Shown here piece after piece: positions 16,616-23,076 of a stretch of DNA of 34,380 nt (positions within the stretch are counted from its first letter, which is position 1; each line of letters begins with the position of its first letter). A program made the position numbers and the translations under genes. A model generated the notes under the pieces. The model had not been told where the DNA came from. It made no database searches and saw only the letters and a program-made list of their open reading frames with translations. The stretch covers positions 1 to 34,380 of the forward strand of contig JAQUAG010000023.1 of NCBI GenBank assembly GCA_028687375.1, read 5' to 3'. This stretch comes from Arcobacteraceae bacterium. Its GTDB lineage: Bacteria; Campylobacterota; Campylobacteria; Campylobacterales; Arcobacteraceae.

Positions 16616-17652
16616 TAATTCTTGATATACAATTTACTCAAAATAGTTATCATGCTATCGATTGATTTTGTGTGAGCCGTTTCTTCAATCGTATGGTATC
16701 CAATCGTTGGAATTTGCATTGTTGTCCCTTGTATCTCCCCTTTTGTGGCGTTGATAATTCTCCCAAGTTCTGTTGTTCCAACAGAATATTTTTTTATCCC
16801 TTCTGCTTCTTTTTTAGCTTTAATATACAAATCTTTATACTGAAAACGTATTTTGTTTTGTTTTGCTATTTTTTTTATTTTTGCTTTAAGTGGCGACCTA
16901 AAAACAGCATTTGAGTCTCTATTTCTAAGGACTATATCAATATTTAAAATATCTTCTAAAGTTTCATACGGGCTTGTATCAAGAACCATAAGTTTTTTTG
17001 TTGTTACATCAAATCTTCTAAACCACTCAAGTAAAAACCTCCAACTTTTTCCAGCCTCTTCACTTGCTGTAAAAAAAGCTGTCCCTTGATAGCCCAAATG
17101 GTAAAGATATATCACAATTGCAACAGAGACAACATTGTCAAGTTGCGCCGAGACAAGGTTGTCATCAAAACTAAGTTTATCCATAAATGCAATAGGAGTG
17201 CCAGGGAAAAGATAATCAAATCCATCGACCTTAAAGATTATATTGTTTCTTCGTGGGCAAAGAAAAGCTTCTTTTATCACACCCATTCCAAGGTAACTTC
17301 CACTCCAAGGTTCATAAGCTTGTACTTTTTGTTCTAGAAATCTATCGGATAAACTACTAAGAAGTTGTTCTGAATTTGAATTTCCTGTTAAATCCGCTCT
17401 ATTTTTCGCTATAAAGGCTGCATATTGAAATTCATTATGCCCTGTACAAATAAGTCCATGTCTATCAGCATGAGCTGAAATATATCCACAAGTTGGGTCA
17501 TTTCCCATTGCCACAAGGACTCCATCATAATATTCTACATTTACCCCAATCTCTTCAAGTTCCCTTTTGACTGTCATAAAAAAATTGTGTTCAGCCCCAA
17601 CAACGCTTGGTGTTCGTATGAGTTGTTTTAAAATATCATAAAAATAATCCAT
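16615..17652 (-). CDS. M42-like zinc aminopeptidase/amidohydrolase linked to rimK
   Basis: This 345-residue protein carries the metal and catalytic positions of the M42/M28/M20 (MH clan) peptidases: H61 and D63 (SAHADRHG), D172 (SAQLDN), E198/E199 (ASEEAG), D225 (VLDTSP) and H320 (IGYHTIEE). All seem intact, so a two-zinc exopeptidase or deacylase activity is likely. There is no signal peptide, so it should be cytoplasmic. The ATG has a strong ribosome-binding site (AAAAGGGAG) and lies 13 bases after the rimK stop. Because RimK adds glutamates to a protein C-terminus, this peptidase could trim them off again. That is an inference from context only; the true substrate is not known. Confidence 0.82.
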   Translation of the reverse strand: MDYFYDILKQLIRTPSVVGAEHNFFMTVKRELEEIGVNVEYYDGVLVAMGNDPTCGYISAHADRHGLICTGHNEFQYAAFIAKNRADLTGNSNSEQLLSSLSDRFLEQKVQAYEPWSGSYLGMGVIKEAFLCPRRNNIIFKVDGFDYLFPGTPIAFMDKLSFDDNLVSAQLDNVVSVAIVIYLYHLGYQGTAFFTASEEAGKSWRFLLEWFRRFDVTTKKLMVLDTSPYETLEDILNIDIVLRNRDSNAVFRSPLKAKIKKIAKQNKIRFQYKDLYIKAKKEAEGIKKYSVGTTELGRIINATKGEIQGTTMQIPTIGYHTIEETAHTKSIDSMITILSKLYIKN

Positions 17653-17665
17653 TGTAATCTCCCTT

Positions 17666-18592
17666 TTATGCCCCTATTTTATCTTTTTTGATTTTTCTTT
17701 TTTCATCTTCTCTTTTTGGTTTGACATTTTTTGCGATATATTCCATGATTTTGCCAGCAATATTGATATTTGTCGATTTTTCTATCCCCTCTAAACCTGG
17801 TGATGAGTTTACCTCCATTACTAGTGGACCTCTTTTTGATTGAATCATATCAACACCACAAACCCCAAGACCCATCGCTTTTGCAGCATCAAGAGCTATT
17901 TTTTTCTCTTTTTTCCCTAGTTTGTAAAGTGTTGCACTTCCACCTTGATGAAGATTTGATCTAAAATCCCCCTCAGCACCTTGTCTTTTCATAGCTCCAA
18001 CAACTTCTCCACCAACAACAAAAGCTCTTATATCTGCACCTCCTGCTTCTTCAATATATTCTTGAACCAAAAGATTTACATCCATTCCATAAAAAGCATC
18101 AAGTACGGACTTTGCAGCTTTTTCACTTTCAAGTAAAACAACTCCAACCCCTTGAGTACCTTCTAGGATTTTCAGTACAAGAGGTGTTCCACCGCTTAGC
18201 GCTATAACATCTTTTGCACTTGATTTATTTGAAGCGAATACTGTTCTTGGCATATCTACACCATTTTTTGATAACACTTGAAGACTTCTTAATTTATCTC
18301 TACTTCTTGCAATTGCAAGATTTCCAGAAGTACTAAATACCTCCATCATCTCAAAGTGTCGTACCATTGCCGTTCCGTAAAATGTACGACTTGCCCCAAT
18401 TCGTGGAATGATAGCATCTGGTGTGGGAAGAATTTTCCCTTGATAATTTACAACAAGTTCATTTTTCATTATTTCAATAGTACATTTAAGATAATCGATA
18501 ACTTTAACTTCCCAACCCATAGCAGTTGCTTCTTCAACTAATCGTCTAGTGGAATATAATTCTTTGTTTCTTGATAAAATATAGACTCTCAT
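17666..18592 (-). CDS. rimK: RimK-type ATP-grasp alpha-L-glutamate ligase
   Basis: RimK ligates glutamate residues to the C-terminus of ribosomal protein S6 in Escherichia coli, using ATP. Residues 1-95 form the N-terminal domain (MRVYILSRNKELYSTRRLVE and ILPTPDAIIPRIGAS). The ATP-grasp fold follows: SRDKLRSLQVLSKNG, PLVLKILEGTQGVGVVL, LVQEYIEEAGGADIRAFVVG, and the Mg site GVDMIQSKRGPLVMEVNSSPG. The Lys/Arg-rich tail is unusual but short. The length of 308 residues is normal. A TATAAT lies 31 bases upstream of the ATG, and AAGGAAA gives the ribosome-binding site. Other RimK-like ligases make small peptides or modify other proteins, so S6 as target is likely but not shown. Confidence 0.93.
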   Translation of the reverse strand: MRVYILSRNKELYSTRRLVEEATAMGWEVKVIDYLKCTIEIMKNELVVNYQGKILPTPDAIIPRIGASRTFYGTAMVRHFEMMEVFSTSGNLAIARSRDKLRSLQVLSKNGVDMPRTVFASNKSSAKDVIALSGGTPLVLKILEGTQGVGVVLLESEKAAKSVLDAFYGMDVNLLVQEYIEEAGGADIRAFVVGGEVVGAMKRQGAEGDFRSNLHQGGSATLYKLGKKEKKIALDAAKAMGLGVCGVDMIQSKRGPLVMEVNSSPGLEGIEKSTNINIAGKIMEYIAKNVKPKREDEKRKIKKDKIGA

Positions 18593-18622
18593 TGGGTTTT
18601 CCTTAGTTTTTATTTTGATGAC

Positions 18623-18628
18623 ATTATA
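18623..18628 (-). promoter_or_regulatory. putative -10 element of the rimK-peptidase-GH5 operon
   Basis: A perfect TATAAT on the minus strand (context TTCTATAATGTC) lies about 31 bases upstream of the rimK ATG, after a gap of 80 bases from the pseudopilus operon. The surrounding DNA is AT-rich and no -35 box is clear. It suggests that the operon is separate from the gsp genes upstream. Confidence 0.5.
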
Positions 18629-18672
18629 GAATAAAAATCATATCTATTAGTTACAATTTTGTTGTTTTTATA

Positions 18673-19299
18673 TTATCTTTTGATATTTATATCAATTTTA
18701 AAAGGTGCTGGTATTATTTTATAATCTTTCAAATTAAATATAAAAAAAACATTTGCTTGTAATCCATCAATATCTATATCGTACCTACATGACACATAAT
18801 AGTCTTGAGGTTCTTGTATTAATTTTGGATAATAAGTAAATTGATTTGATATTTTTAAAATTTGATAATCATTAGTTTTTTTTACATATTCATCAAGAAT
18901 ATAATCAACTTGCTTTTGATTTGAAATATTTTTATCGCTAATAATATTTAAGAGTAAACTTTTATCTATATCTTCTGGTACTGAACTTAAATTTCTGTCA
19001 AGTTTGTATGAATTGGTGTTATCATATTCTGTAAGATAAATTGTAACATCTATATTTCCATATTCAAATGGTATATATTCAGGAATATCTAGTAAATTTT
19101 TTATCTGTTTCGTTCTAAACATCGTAACTATTTCACTATTTACATCTTTGATAGTAAGTTCAAGTTGTTTAATATTTGAATTTTTAGAAGATAATGAGAT
19201 AAATTGATCAGTTATCTCTAGATTTTTGACTATCAAAACAGAGATAGCCAAAATAAAAAGAATTGTTACAAAAAGGACAATTCCTTTTTTTATTCTCAT
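18673..19299 (-). CDS. membrane-anchored protein of the type II secretion/pseudopilus operon (GspK-like)
   Basis: This 208-residue protein has a short basic start and one N-terminal hydrophobic helix (residues 3-24, MRIKKGIVLFVTILFILAIS). A soluble, beta-rich region without cysteine pairs follows. The N-terminus resembles the GspK minor pseudopilin signal (KKGI|VLFVTILFILA), where a Gly precedes a long hydrophobic helix and Glu at +5 may be absent. The rest does not clearly match GspK. It overlaps gspF by four bases (ATGA), so it belongs to this operon. Role in the pseudopilus tip or in assembly is inferred from position and N-terminus only. Confidence 0.65.
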   Translation of the reverse strand: MRIKKGIVLFVTILFILAISVLIVKNLEITDQFISLSSKNSNIKQLELTIKDVNSEIVTMFRTKQIKNLLDIPEYIPFEYGNIDVTIYLTEYDNTNSYKLDRNLSSVPEDIDKSLLLNIISDKNISNQKQVDYILDEYVKKTNDYQILKISNQFTYYPKLIQEPQDYYVSCRYDIDIDGLQANVFFIFNLKDYKIIPAPFKIDINIKR

Positions 19300-20516
19300 T
19301 TTCCAATACTCATACTAAAAATAGGAAGCAACATAGCAATAACAATAAATCCTATAATTCCCCCAACAATAAGCATAAGCATAGGTTCAAGAAGGGTCAA
19401 AAAGCTCCCTAGTTTTTCACTGTTTTTTGAGCTATAAAGTTCTGCTAAATTTTCTAAAACACTCTCTAGTTGACTTGTCTCTTCACCAATTGCAATTGCT
19501 TGGATAAAAGCTATATCAATTTTATAAGTTTTACTAAGTTCAAGGATTTTAGAGAGTTTTTCCCCCTCAACTACTTTTTGTGATGCTTGAATAAAAAGTT
19601 GTTGGATTACCGCATTATTTAAAGTATTTGCACTCATTTTAAATGCTTGTACCACTGGAACTCCTGATTTTAAAAGGATTGCATTCATATAGGCAAAACG
19701 GCTTAGTTCATTGAGTTCTATAATATTTCCAATAAATGGTACTTTTAATAAAAAACTATCAAAGTTGTATCGAAACTCTTTTAATTTCACTAAAGCTAAT
19801 TTAAAAAATGTAACAAAAAGAGATAATACTATAAGGATTGATAAAAAATGATTTCCCATAAAATTTCCACTTGCAACCACAATATTAGTAATTTGTGGAA
19901 GTTCTTGACCATTTTGAACGAAAATATCTGTAATTTTAGGAACAATGAAACTCAACATAAATCCCACCATCAATACAGAAACAACAACAATAAACAGTGG
20001 GTATGTCATAGATTGAGTGATTTGTTTTTTGAGTTTATGCTCTTTGATGAGATAGTTTGAAAGCTCTAGTAAAACATTTTTCAAAATTCCACCATCTTCA
20101 CTTACTTTGATAGATTGGAGGTAAAACTCTGGGATTAAAACTGTCGTTTGACTTTCAAGTGCTGTGTAGAAATTTTTCCCTTCACTAAGAAGATTTCCAA
20201 TTGATTCAAAAAAAGGATTCATCTTTGGGTCAGTTTTATATCGTTCATTGATAAGTTTTATAGCATTTGGTAGAGATATACCAGCATTTAGATAGATACT
20301 TAAATCTTTACTAACTCCTGCTAATTGTAATGCTGGGATTTTATATTTTTTTGCACCATTTAAAAAATCCAAAATATTGAGACTGTCTTCACTTATAGAT
20401 TCATAAATAATTTTCTTTTGTTTGAGTTTTATTTTTGCGTTACTTAAGTCACTAGCTTCAACTTTGCCATTTATTTTTTTCCCAAAAGAATCATAACCAC
20501 TATATTTAAAAAACAT
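19296..20516 (-). CDS. gspF: type II secretion system inner-membrane platform protein GspF
   Basis: GspF is the polytopic inner-membrane platform of type II secretion systems and type IV pili (PilC). Its 406 residues contain two repeated T2SSF domains: about 50-185 (SKDLSIYLNAGISLPNAIKL and KVSEDGGILKNVLLELSNYL) and about 260-390 (ELSRFAYMNAILLKSGVPVVQAF, then IAIGEETSQLESVLENLAELYS). Hydrophobic segments lie near 185-205, 225-240 and 375-400. The N-terminal FFKYSGYDSFGKKINGKVEA is typical. The genes on both sides are pseudopilins, which favours type II secretion over a pilus, but the ATPase, secretin and prepilin peptidase are not in the window. Confidence 0.93.
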   Translation of the reverse strand: MFFKYSGYDSFGKKINGKVEASDLSNAKIKLKQKKIIYESISEDSLNILDFLNGAKKYKIPALQLAGVSKDLSIYLNAGISLPNAIKLINERYKTDPKMNPFFESIGNLLSEGKNFYTALESQTTVLIPEFYLQSIKVSEDGGILKNVLLELSNYLIKEHKLKKQITQSMTYPLFIVVVSVLMVGFMLSFIVPKITDIFVQNGQELPQITNIVVASGNFMGNHFLSILIVLSLFVTFFKLALVKLKEFRYNFDSFLLKVPFIGNIIELNELSRFAYMNAILLKSGVPVVQAFKMSANTLNNAVIQQLFIQASQKVVEGEKLSKILELSKTYKIDIAFIQAIAIGEETSQLESVLENLAELYSSKNSEKLGSFLTLLEPMLMLIVGGIIGFIVIAMLLPIFSMSIGK

Positions 20517-21045
20517 CTCTCACCTTAGAATTTTCTTTCTCAAAATAATCTTTTACATCACTTAAATTTTCATAAACAGTAGGTTTATCAAAAAGTGAAT
20601 TAAACAAATAGACTTTATTATTTACTTCAACTATCATATCTTGGGATTTTCCATATTTATTAATTTTGTAAACAAAACTTATAGGGTATCTTTCTAGTTG
20701 TTCTAGTTCTAAATCATTAAATCTTATTTGAGTTTGGTATCTATCATAGCTATAAACTGTAGGATTTGAATCAAAAAGTTTCTCTTTTAGTTCCTCTTTC
20801 AAAACCCCATCAACTAAAACAAAACAACGATAATCATCGTTCGTACAGTGTACTTCAATTGATTTATCGTATGGATATTTTGACAAAATATATCTTATAT
20901 TTATAAGATTTTTATCTGTACTGTTCTCCTCTTTTGATTTGGAGAGATTCGCAAAAAAAAGTCCATAAACACCTAAAATAATTACAACAATTATTAAAAG
21001 TTCAATAATTGTAAAAGATGGAGTTATTTTTCTTGTTCTTGACAT
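20506..21045 (-). CDS. minor pseudopilin (GspH/GspI/GspJ-like) with prepilin N-terminal signal
   Basis: This 179-residue protein starts with a basic leader and the class III signal TPSFTIIELLIIVVIILGVYG. Cleavage would be before F11 with E15 at +5. The residue at -1 is Ser10 instead of the usual Gly. The hydrophobic helix (11-33) is followed by a globular domain with two Cys (about 66 and 73, HCTNDDYRCF) that could form a disulfide in the periplasm. It overlaps gspG by 22 bases and gspF by 11 bases. I cannot tell which minor pseudopilin it corresponds to. Confidence 0.78.
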   Translation of the reverse strand: MSRTRKITPSFTIIELLIIVVIILGVYGLFFANLSKSKEENSTDKNLINIRYILSKYPYDKSIEVHCTNDDYRCFVLVDGVLKEELKEKLFDSNPTVYSYDRYQTQIRFNDLELEQLERYPISFVYKINKYGKSQDMIVEVNNKVYLFNSLFDKPTVYENLSDVKDYFEKENSKVRDVF

Positions 21046-21443
21046 TTTGAATAGTAGATGTCGTCGCTTCCACCTTCGCTTTTATCTCCACCAAAAGAGA
21101 TAAGTTCAAATCCATTTTCACCATCAGTATAGATAAAAGGATTTCCCCAGCTATCTTTTGGAAGTTTTCCATCTTCAAAATATTTTTTTTCAATCAATAT
21201 ATTTAACCCTTCAGAAGTTGATGGATAGCTTGAGTTATCAATTTTATACATTTTTATAGCTTGTGCAATATTTTTCATTTCAATGCAAGTTATTTTTACC
21301 TTTGCTTCATCACTTTTTCCTGTAAGGCTTGGTAATACAAAAGATGCAAGAAGTCCTAATATGATGATAACCACCATAAGTTCCATAAGTGTAAAAGCTT
21401 TTTTTGAGTATTTGTAAATTTTTGAGTCTATTTTTTTATCCAT
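21024..21443 (-). CDS. gspG: major pseudopilin GspG
   Basis: GspG subunits polymerise into the type II secretion pseudopilus. The prepilin signal is KKAFTLMELMVVIIILGLLASFVLP, with cleavage before F17 and E21 at +5; the -1 residue is Ala16 instead of Gly. The mature part has the GspG pattern: AKVKITCIEMKNIAQAIKMYKIDN, YPSTSEGLNIL and DSWGNPFIY. Near the end comes ISFGGDKSEGGSDDIYYS, which is the calcium-binding loop region of the family. The length of 139 residues is normal. It is the first gene of the operon. A ribosome-binding site (TAGGAT) precedes the ATG. It is divergent from the stressosome genes. Confidence 0.92.
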   Translation of the reverse strand: MDKKIDSKIYKYSKKAFTLMELMVVIIILGLLASFVLPSLTGKSDEAKVKITCIEMKNIAQAIKMYKIDNSSYPSTSEGLNILIEKKYFEDGKLPKDSWGNPFIYTDGENGFELISFGGDKSEGGSDDIYYSKCQEQEK

Positions 21444-21474
21444 TTGAATTTATCCTATATTGATTTTGTAAAGT

Positions 21475-21533
21475 TTGAGATTTTAACAAAAATAAGATTA
21501 ATCTACTCCACTTACAATTTTGTTTAATCTCAA
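21475..21533. repeat. inverted repeat in the divergent gspG / stressosome promoter region
   Basis: TTGAGATT (21475-21482) is followed by TTAACAAAA and is matched on the opposite strand by AATCTCAA (21526-21533), preceded by TTTTGTTT; the arms pair over 16-17 bases with a small offset. A perfect 10-bp palindrome, AGATTAATCT, lies between them at 21495-21504. The elements are on both sides of the midpoint between the divergent starts. They may bind a regulator that controls both operons, or the long arms may simply form a weak hairpin. Confidence 0.35.
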
Positions 21534-21550
21534 TTAAGAAATAAAAGGGA

Positions 21551-21556
21551 TACAAT
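21551..21556 (+). promoter_or_regulatory. putative -10 element of the stressosome operon
   Basis: TACAAT (context GGGATACAATTTTAT) lies about 39 bases before the preferred ATG at 21595. It is downstream of the inverted repeat at 21475-21533. No convincing -35 box is visible. Confidence 0.4.
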
Positions 21557-21594
21557 TTTATATCAAAAAAAATTACTATTATGGAGTGTCTAAA

Positions 21595-22368
21595 ATGATT
21601 GAAACACATGAAATGAAAAAATTAAGGCTTATATTTGATTTACAACCTAATATTGTGGTGATTACAGATGGAATAAAAATTATTGATGCAAATAGTGCAT
21701 TTTTAAAGTTTTTTAATAAATATAAACTGGAAGAGTTTACACTCAAACATGATTGTATTTGTGATTTTTTTATACAAGATGAAACAAGTAGATACTTAAA
21801 AAAAGTGTATCCAGATGGGACAAGATGGACGGATATGGTTTTAAATGATTCAGATATTGTCCATAAAGCGATGATGTTTGATATAAATGGTCAAAAGAAA
21901 ATATTTGAAGTAAAAGGGAGCAGACTTATCGATGAGGAGCAAGATTATCTTCAAGATGTGATTGTATTTACTGATATCACAACAATTGAAAATCAATCTA
22001 TTCTTATTTCAAGTATGGAGATACCAATCCTTGATATCAGTGACACAACAGTTTTGGTTCCACTTATTGGTATTTTGGATTCTGTAAAATCACAAAAATT
22101 AATGGAAAATATTTTGGTTTCAATCAAGCAAAAAAACATAAAAACAGCAATAGTGGATATTGAAGGGATTGTTATAGTAGATAGTGCAGTTGCTGCTCAT
22201 TTTATTAAAATTACAAAAGCTACAAGACTTATGGGATGTACTACAATACTTTCTGGTATTGCTCCAGAGGTTGCACAAACTATTGTAAATCTTGGGATAA
22301 ATCTTGATGGTATCAATACAACGTCAACACTCAAAGATGCTCTAAAACTTGCACTAACGTTGCAATAG
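21595..22368 (+). CDS. rsbR: stressosome co-antagonist RsbR (PAS-STAS)
   Basis: This protein has 257 residues from ATG 21595. I prefer that start to the GTG at 21586 because GGAG (21583-21586) lies eight bases before the ATG and directly abuts the GTG. Residues 8-130 form a PAS-like sensor (NIVVITDGIKIIDANSAFLKFF, ending VIVFTDIT). The STAS domain (about 137-255) reads IVDIEGIVIVDSAVAAHFI and TILSGIAPEVAQTIVNLGI, a close match to RsbR. Ser197 and Ser220 occupy the two positions phosphorylated as Thr171 and Thr205 in Bacillus subtilis RsbRA. RsbR and RsbS build the stressosome core that holds RsbT. No membrane segment, so the signal is probably cytosolic, and the PAS domain replaces the globin-like sensor of Bacillus RsbR. 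Confidence 0.88.
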   Translation: MIETHEMKKLRLIFDLQPNIVVITDGIKIIDANSAFLKFFNKYKLEEFTLKHDCICDFFIQDETSRYLKKVYPDGTRWTDMVLNDSDIVHKAMMFDINGQKKIFEVKGSRLIDEEQDYLQDVIVFTDITTIENQSILISSMEIPILDISDTTVLVPLIGILDSVKSQKLMENILVSIKQKNIKTAIVDIEGIVIVDSAVAAHFIKITKATRLMGCTTILSGIAPEVAQTIVNLGINLDGINTTSTLKDALKLALTLQ

Positions 22369-22382
22369 AGTTAAAAATTCTA

Positions 22383-22721
22383 ATGAAAAGTAGCTATTCA
22401 ACTTTTGATAATATTTATATTCTAAGATTACACCCACAAGATATAGAATGTATTGATTTAGGAAAACAATGTTTAAGCAGTTTAGGAGAAAAAACATTTA
22501 AAGGTGTGGTGATAAGTGTGATGATGTTTGAAATTATTACAACAGATGATATTAAACTGATTGAATCTTTGGTTAATATTTTTAAACTCAATAATTTACA
22601 CTCAATCGTTTGTGATTTTAGTGTTTTTAATGCTTCTATATTATTTCATTTTATTGATAGTATATCATTTCAAACTACTTTGGATATGGAAAGTGCGGTA
22701 AATGTTTTTAAGTATAACTAA
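22383..22721 (+). CDS. rsbS: divergent STAS protein, RsbS-like stressosome scaffold
   Basis: This 112-residue protein is placed between rsbR and rsbT, where rsbS normally lies. From residue 41 (GVVISVMMFEIITTDDI) to about 108 it lines up without gaps with the RsbS STAS domain as I remember it (GVVIDLTSVDMIDSF). Thr54 takes the place of the phosphorylated Ser59. The second conserved motif, GIQPAVA, is degraded to DFSVFNA, so the protein is a weak family member and sequence alone would not prove it. It would provide the scaffold that, with RsbR, sequesters RsbT. It begins 14 bases after rsbR and overlaps rsbT by 20 bases. Confidence 0.7.
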   Translation: MKSSYSTFDNIYILRLHPQDIECIDLGKQCLSSLGEKTFKGVVISVMMFEIITTDDIKLIESLVNIFKLNNLHSIVCDFSVFNASILFHFIDSISFQTTLDMESAVNVFKYN

Positions 22722-23076
22722 CAGAAGTGATATTCAAGCGCTTCTTGGTGAAGTAAATAGCTTTTTAAATAGTCATAATATTGAAAAGATTAAAAAGATG
22801 GAAGCACATACAATTATTTCAGAGATAATTTATAATATTAAAAAATATACCCCAAAAGGTTCTATAAAACTTCTTGTTGAGAGTGATATTTTACATATTT
22901 ATGCGCAAGATAGTGGTGAGGGAATTGATGATGTCCATCAAAGTATTAAAGATGGATACAGTACAAGTGGAACGTTAGGGCTTGGTTTTGCATCAATTTT
23001 TAGGCTCTCTGATGAGATTGATATTGAAACCTCTCAAAATGGAACGAAAATAGATATCAAGAAGAGAATTAAATGA
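22702..23076 (+). CDS. rsbT: stressosome switch kinase RsbT
   Basis: This 124-residue GHKL-fold protein kinase phosphorylates STAS proteins. The N box is ISEIIYNIKKYTPKGSI, matching the SELARNIYLYAGKG block of Bacillus RsbT. The G1 box is DSGEGIDD, and DGYSTSGTLGLGFASIFRL is the diagnostic RsbT block that combines G2 with the lid. The C-terminus NGTKIDIKKRIK also fits. In Bacillus, RsbT phosphorylates RsbR and RsbS, leaves the stressosome and activates RsbU. No rsbU is present here, so the freed RsbT must act on another partner, possibly the phosphatase-kinase fusion next to it. The stop overlaps the next start by four bases (ATGA). Confidence 0.9.
   Translation: MFLSITNRSDIQALLGEVNSFLNSHNIEKIKKMEAHTIISEIIYNIKKYTPKGSIKLLVESDILHIYAQDSGEGIDDVHQSIKDGYSTSGTLGLGFASIFRLSDEIDIETSQNGTKIDIKKRIK

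Noticed and set aside
16407-16625. Val-rich plus-strand ORF and the Gln-rich minus-strand frame at 16261-16545
   Set aside because: Both are alternative frames of the Ser/Thr-rich linker codons of the GH5 lipoprotein.
18593-18672. Small RNA or tRNA in gaps between operons
   Set aside because: No cloverleaf, CCA end or stable GC-rich hairpin is visible here or in the other gaps, all of which are under 170 bases.
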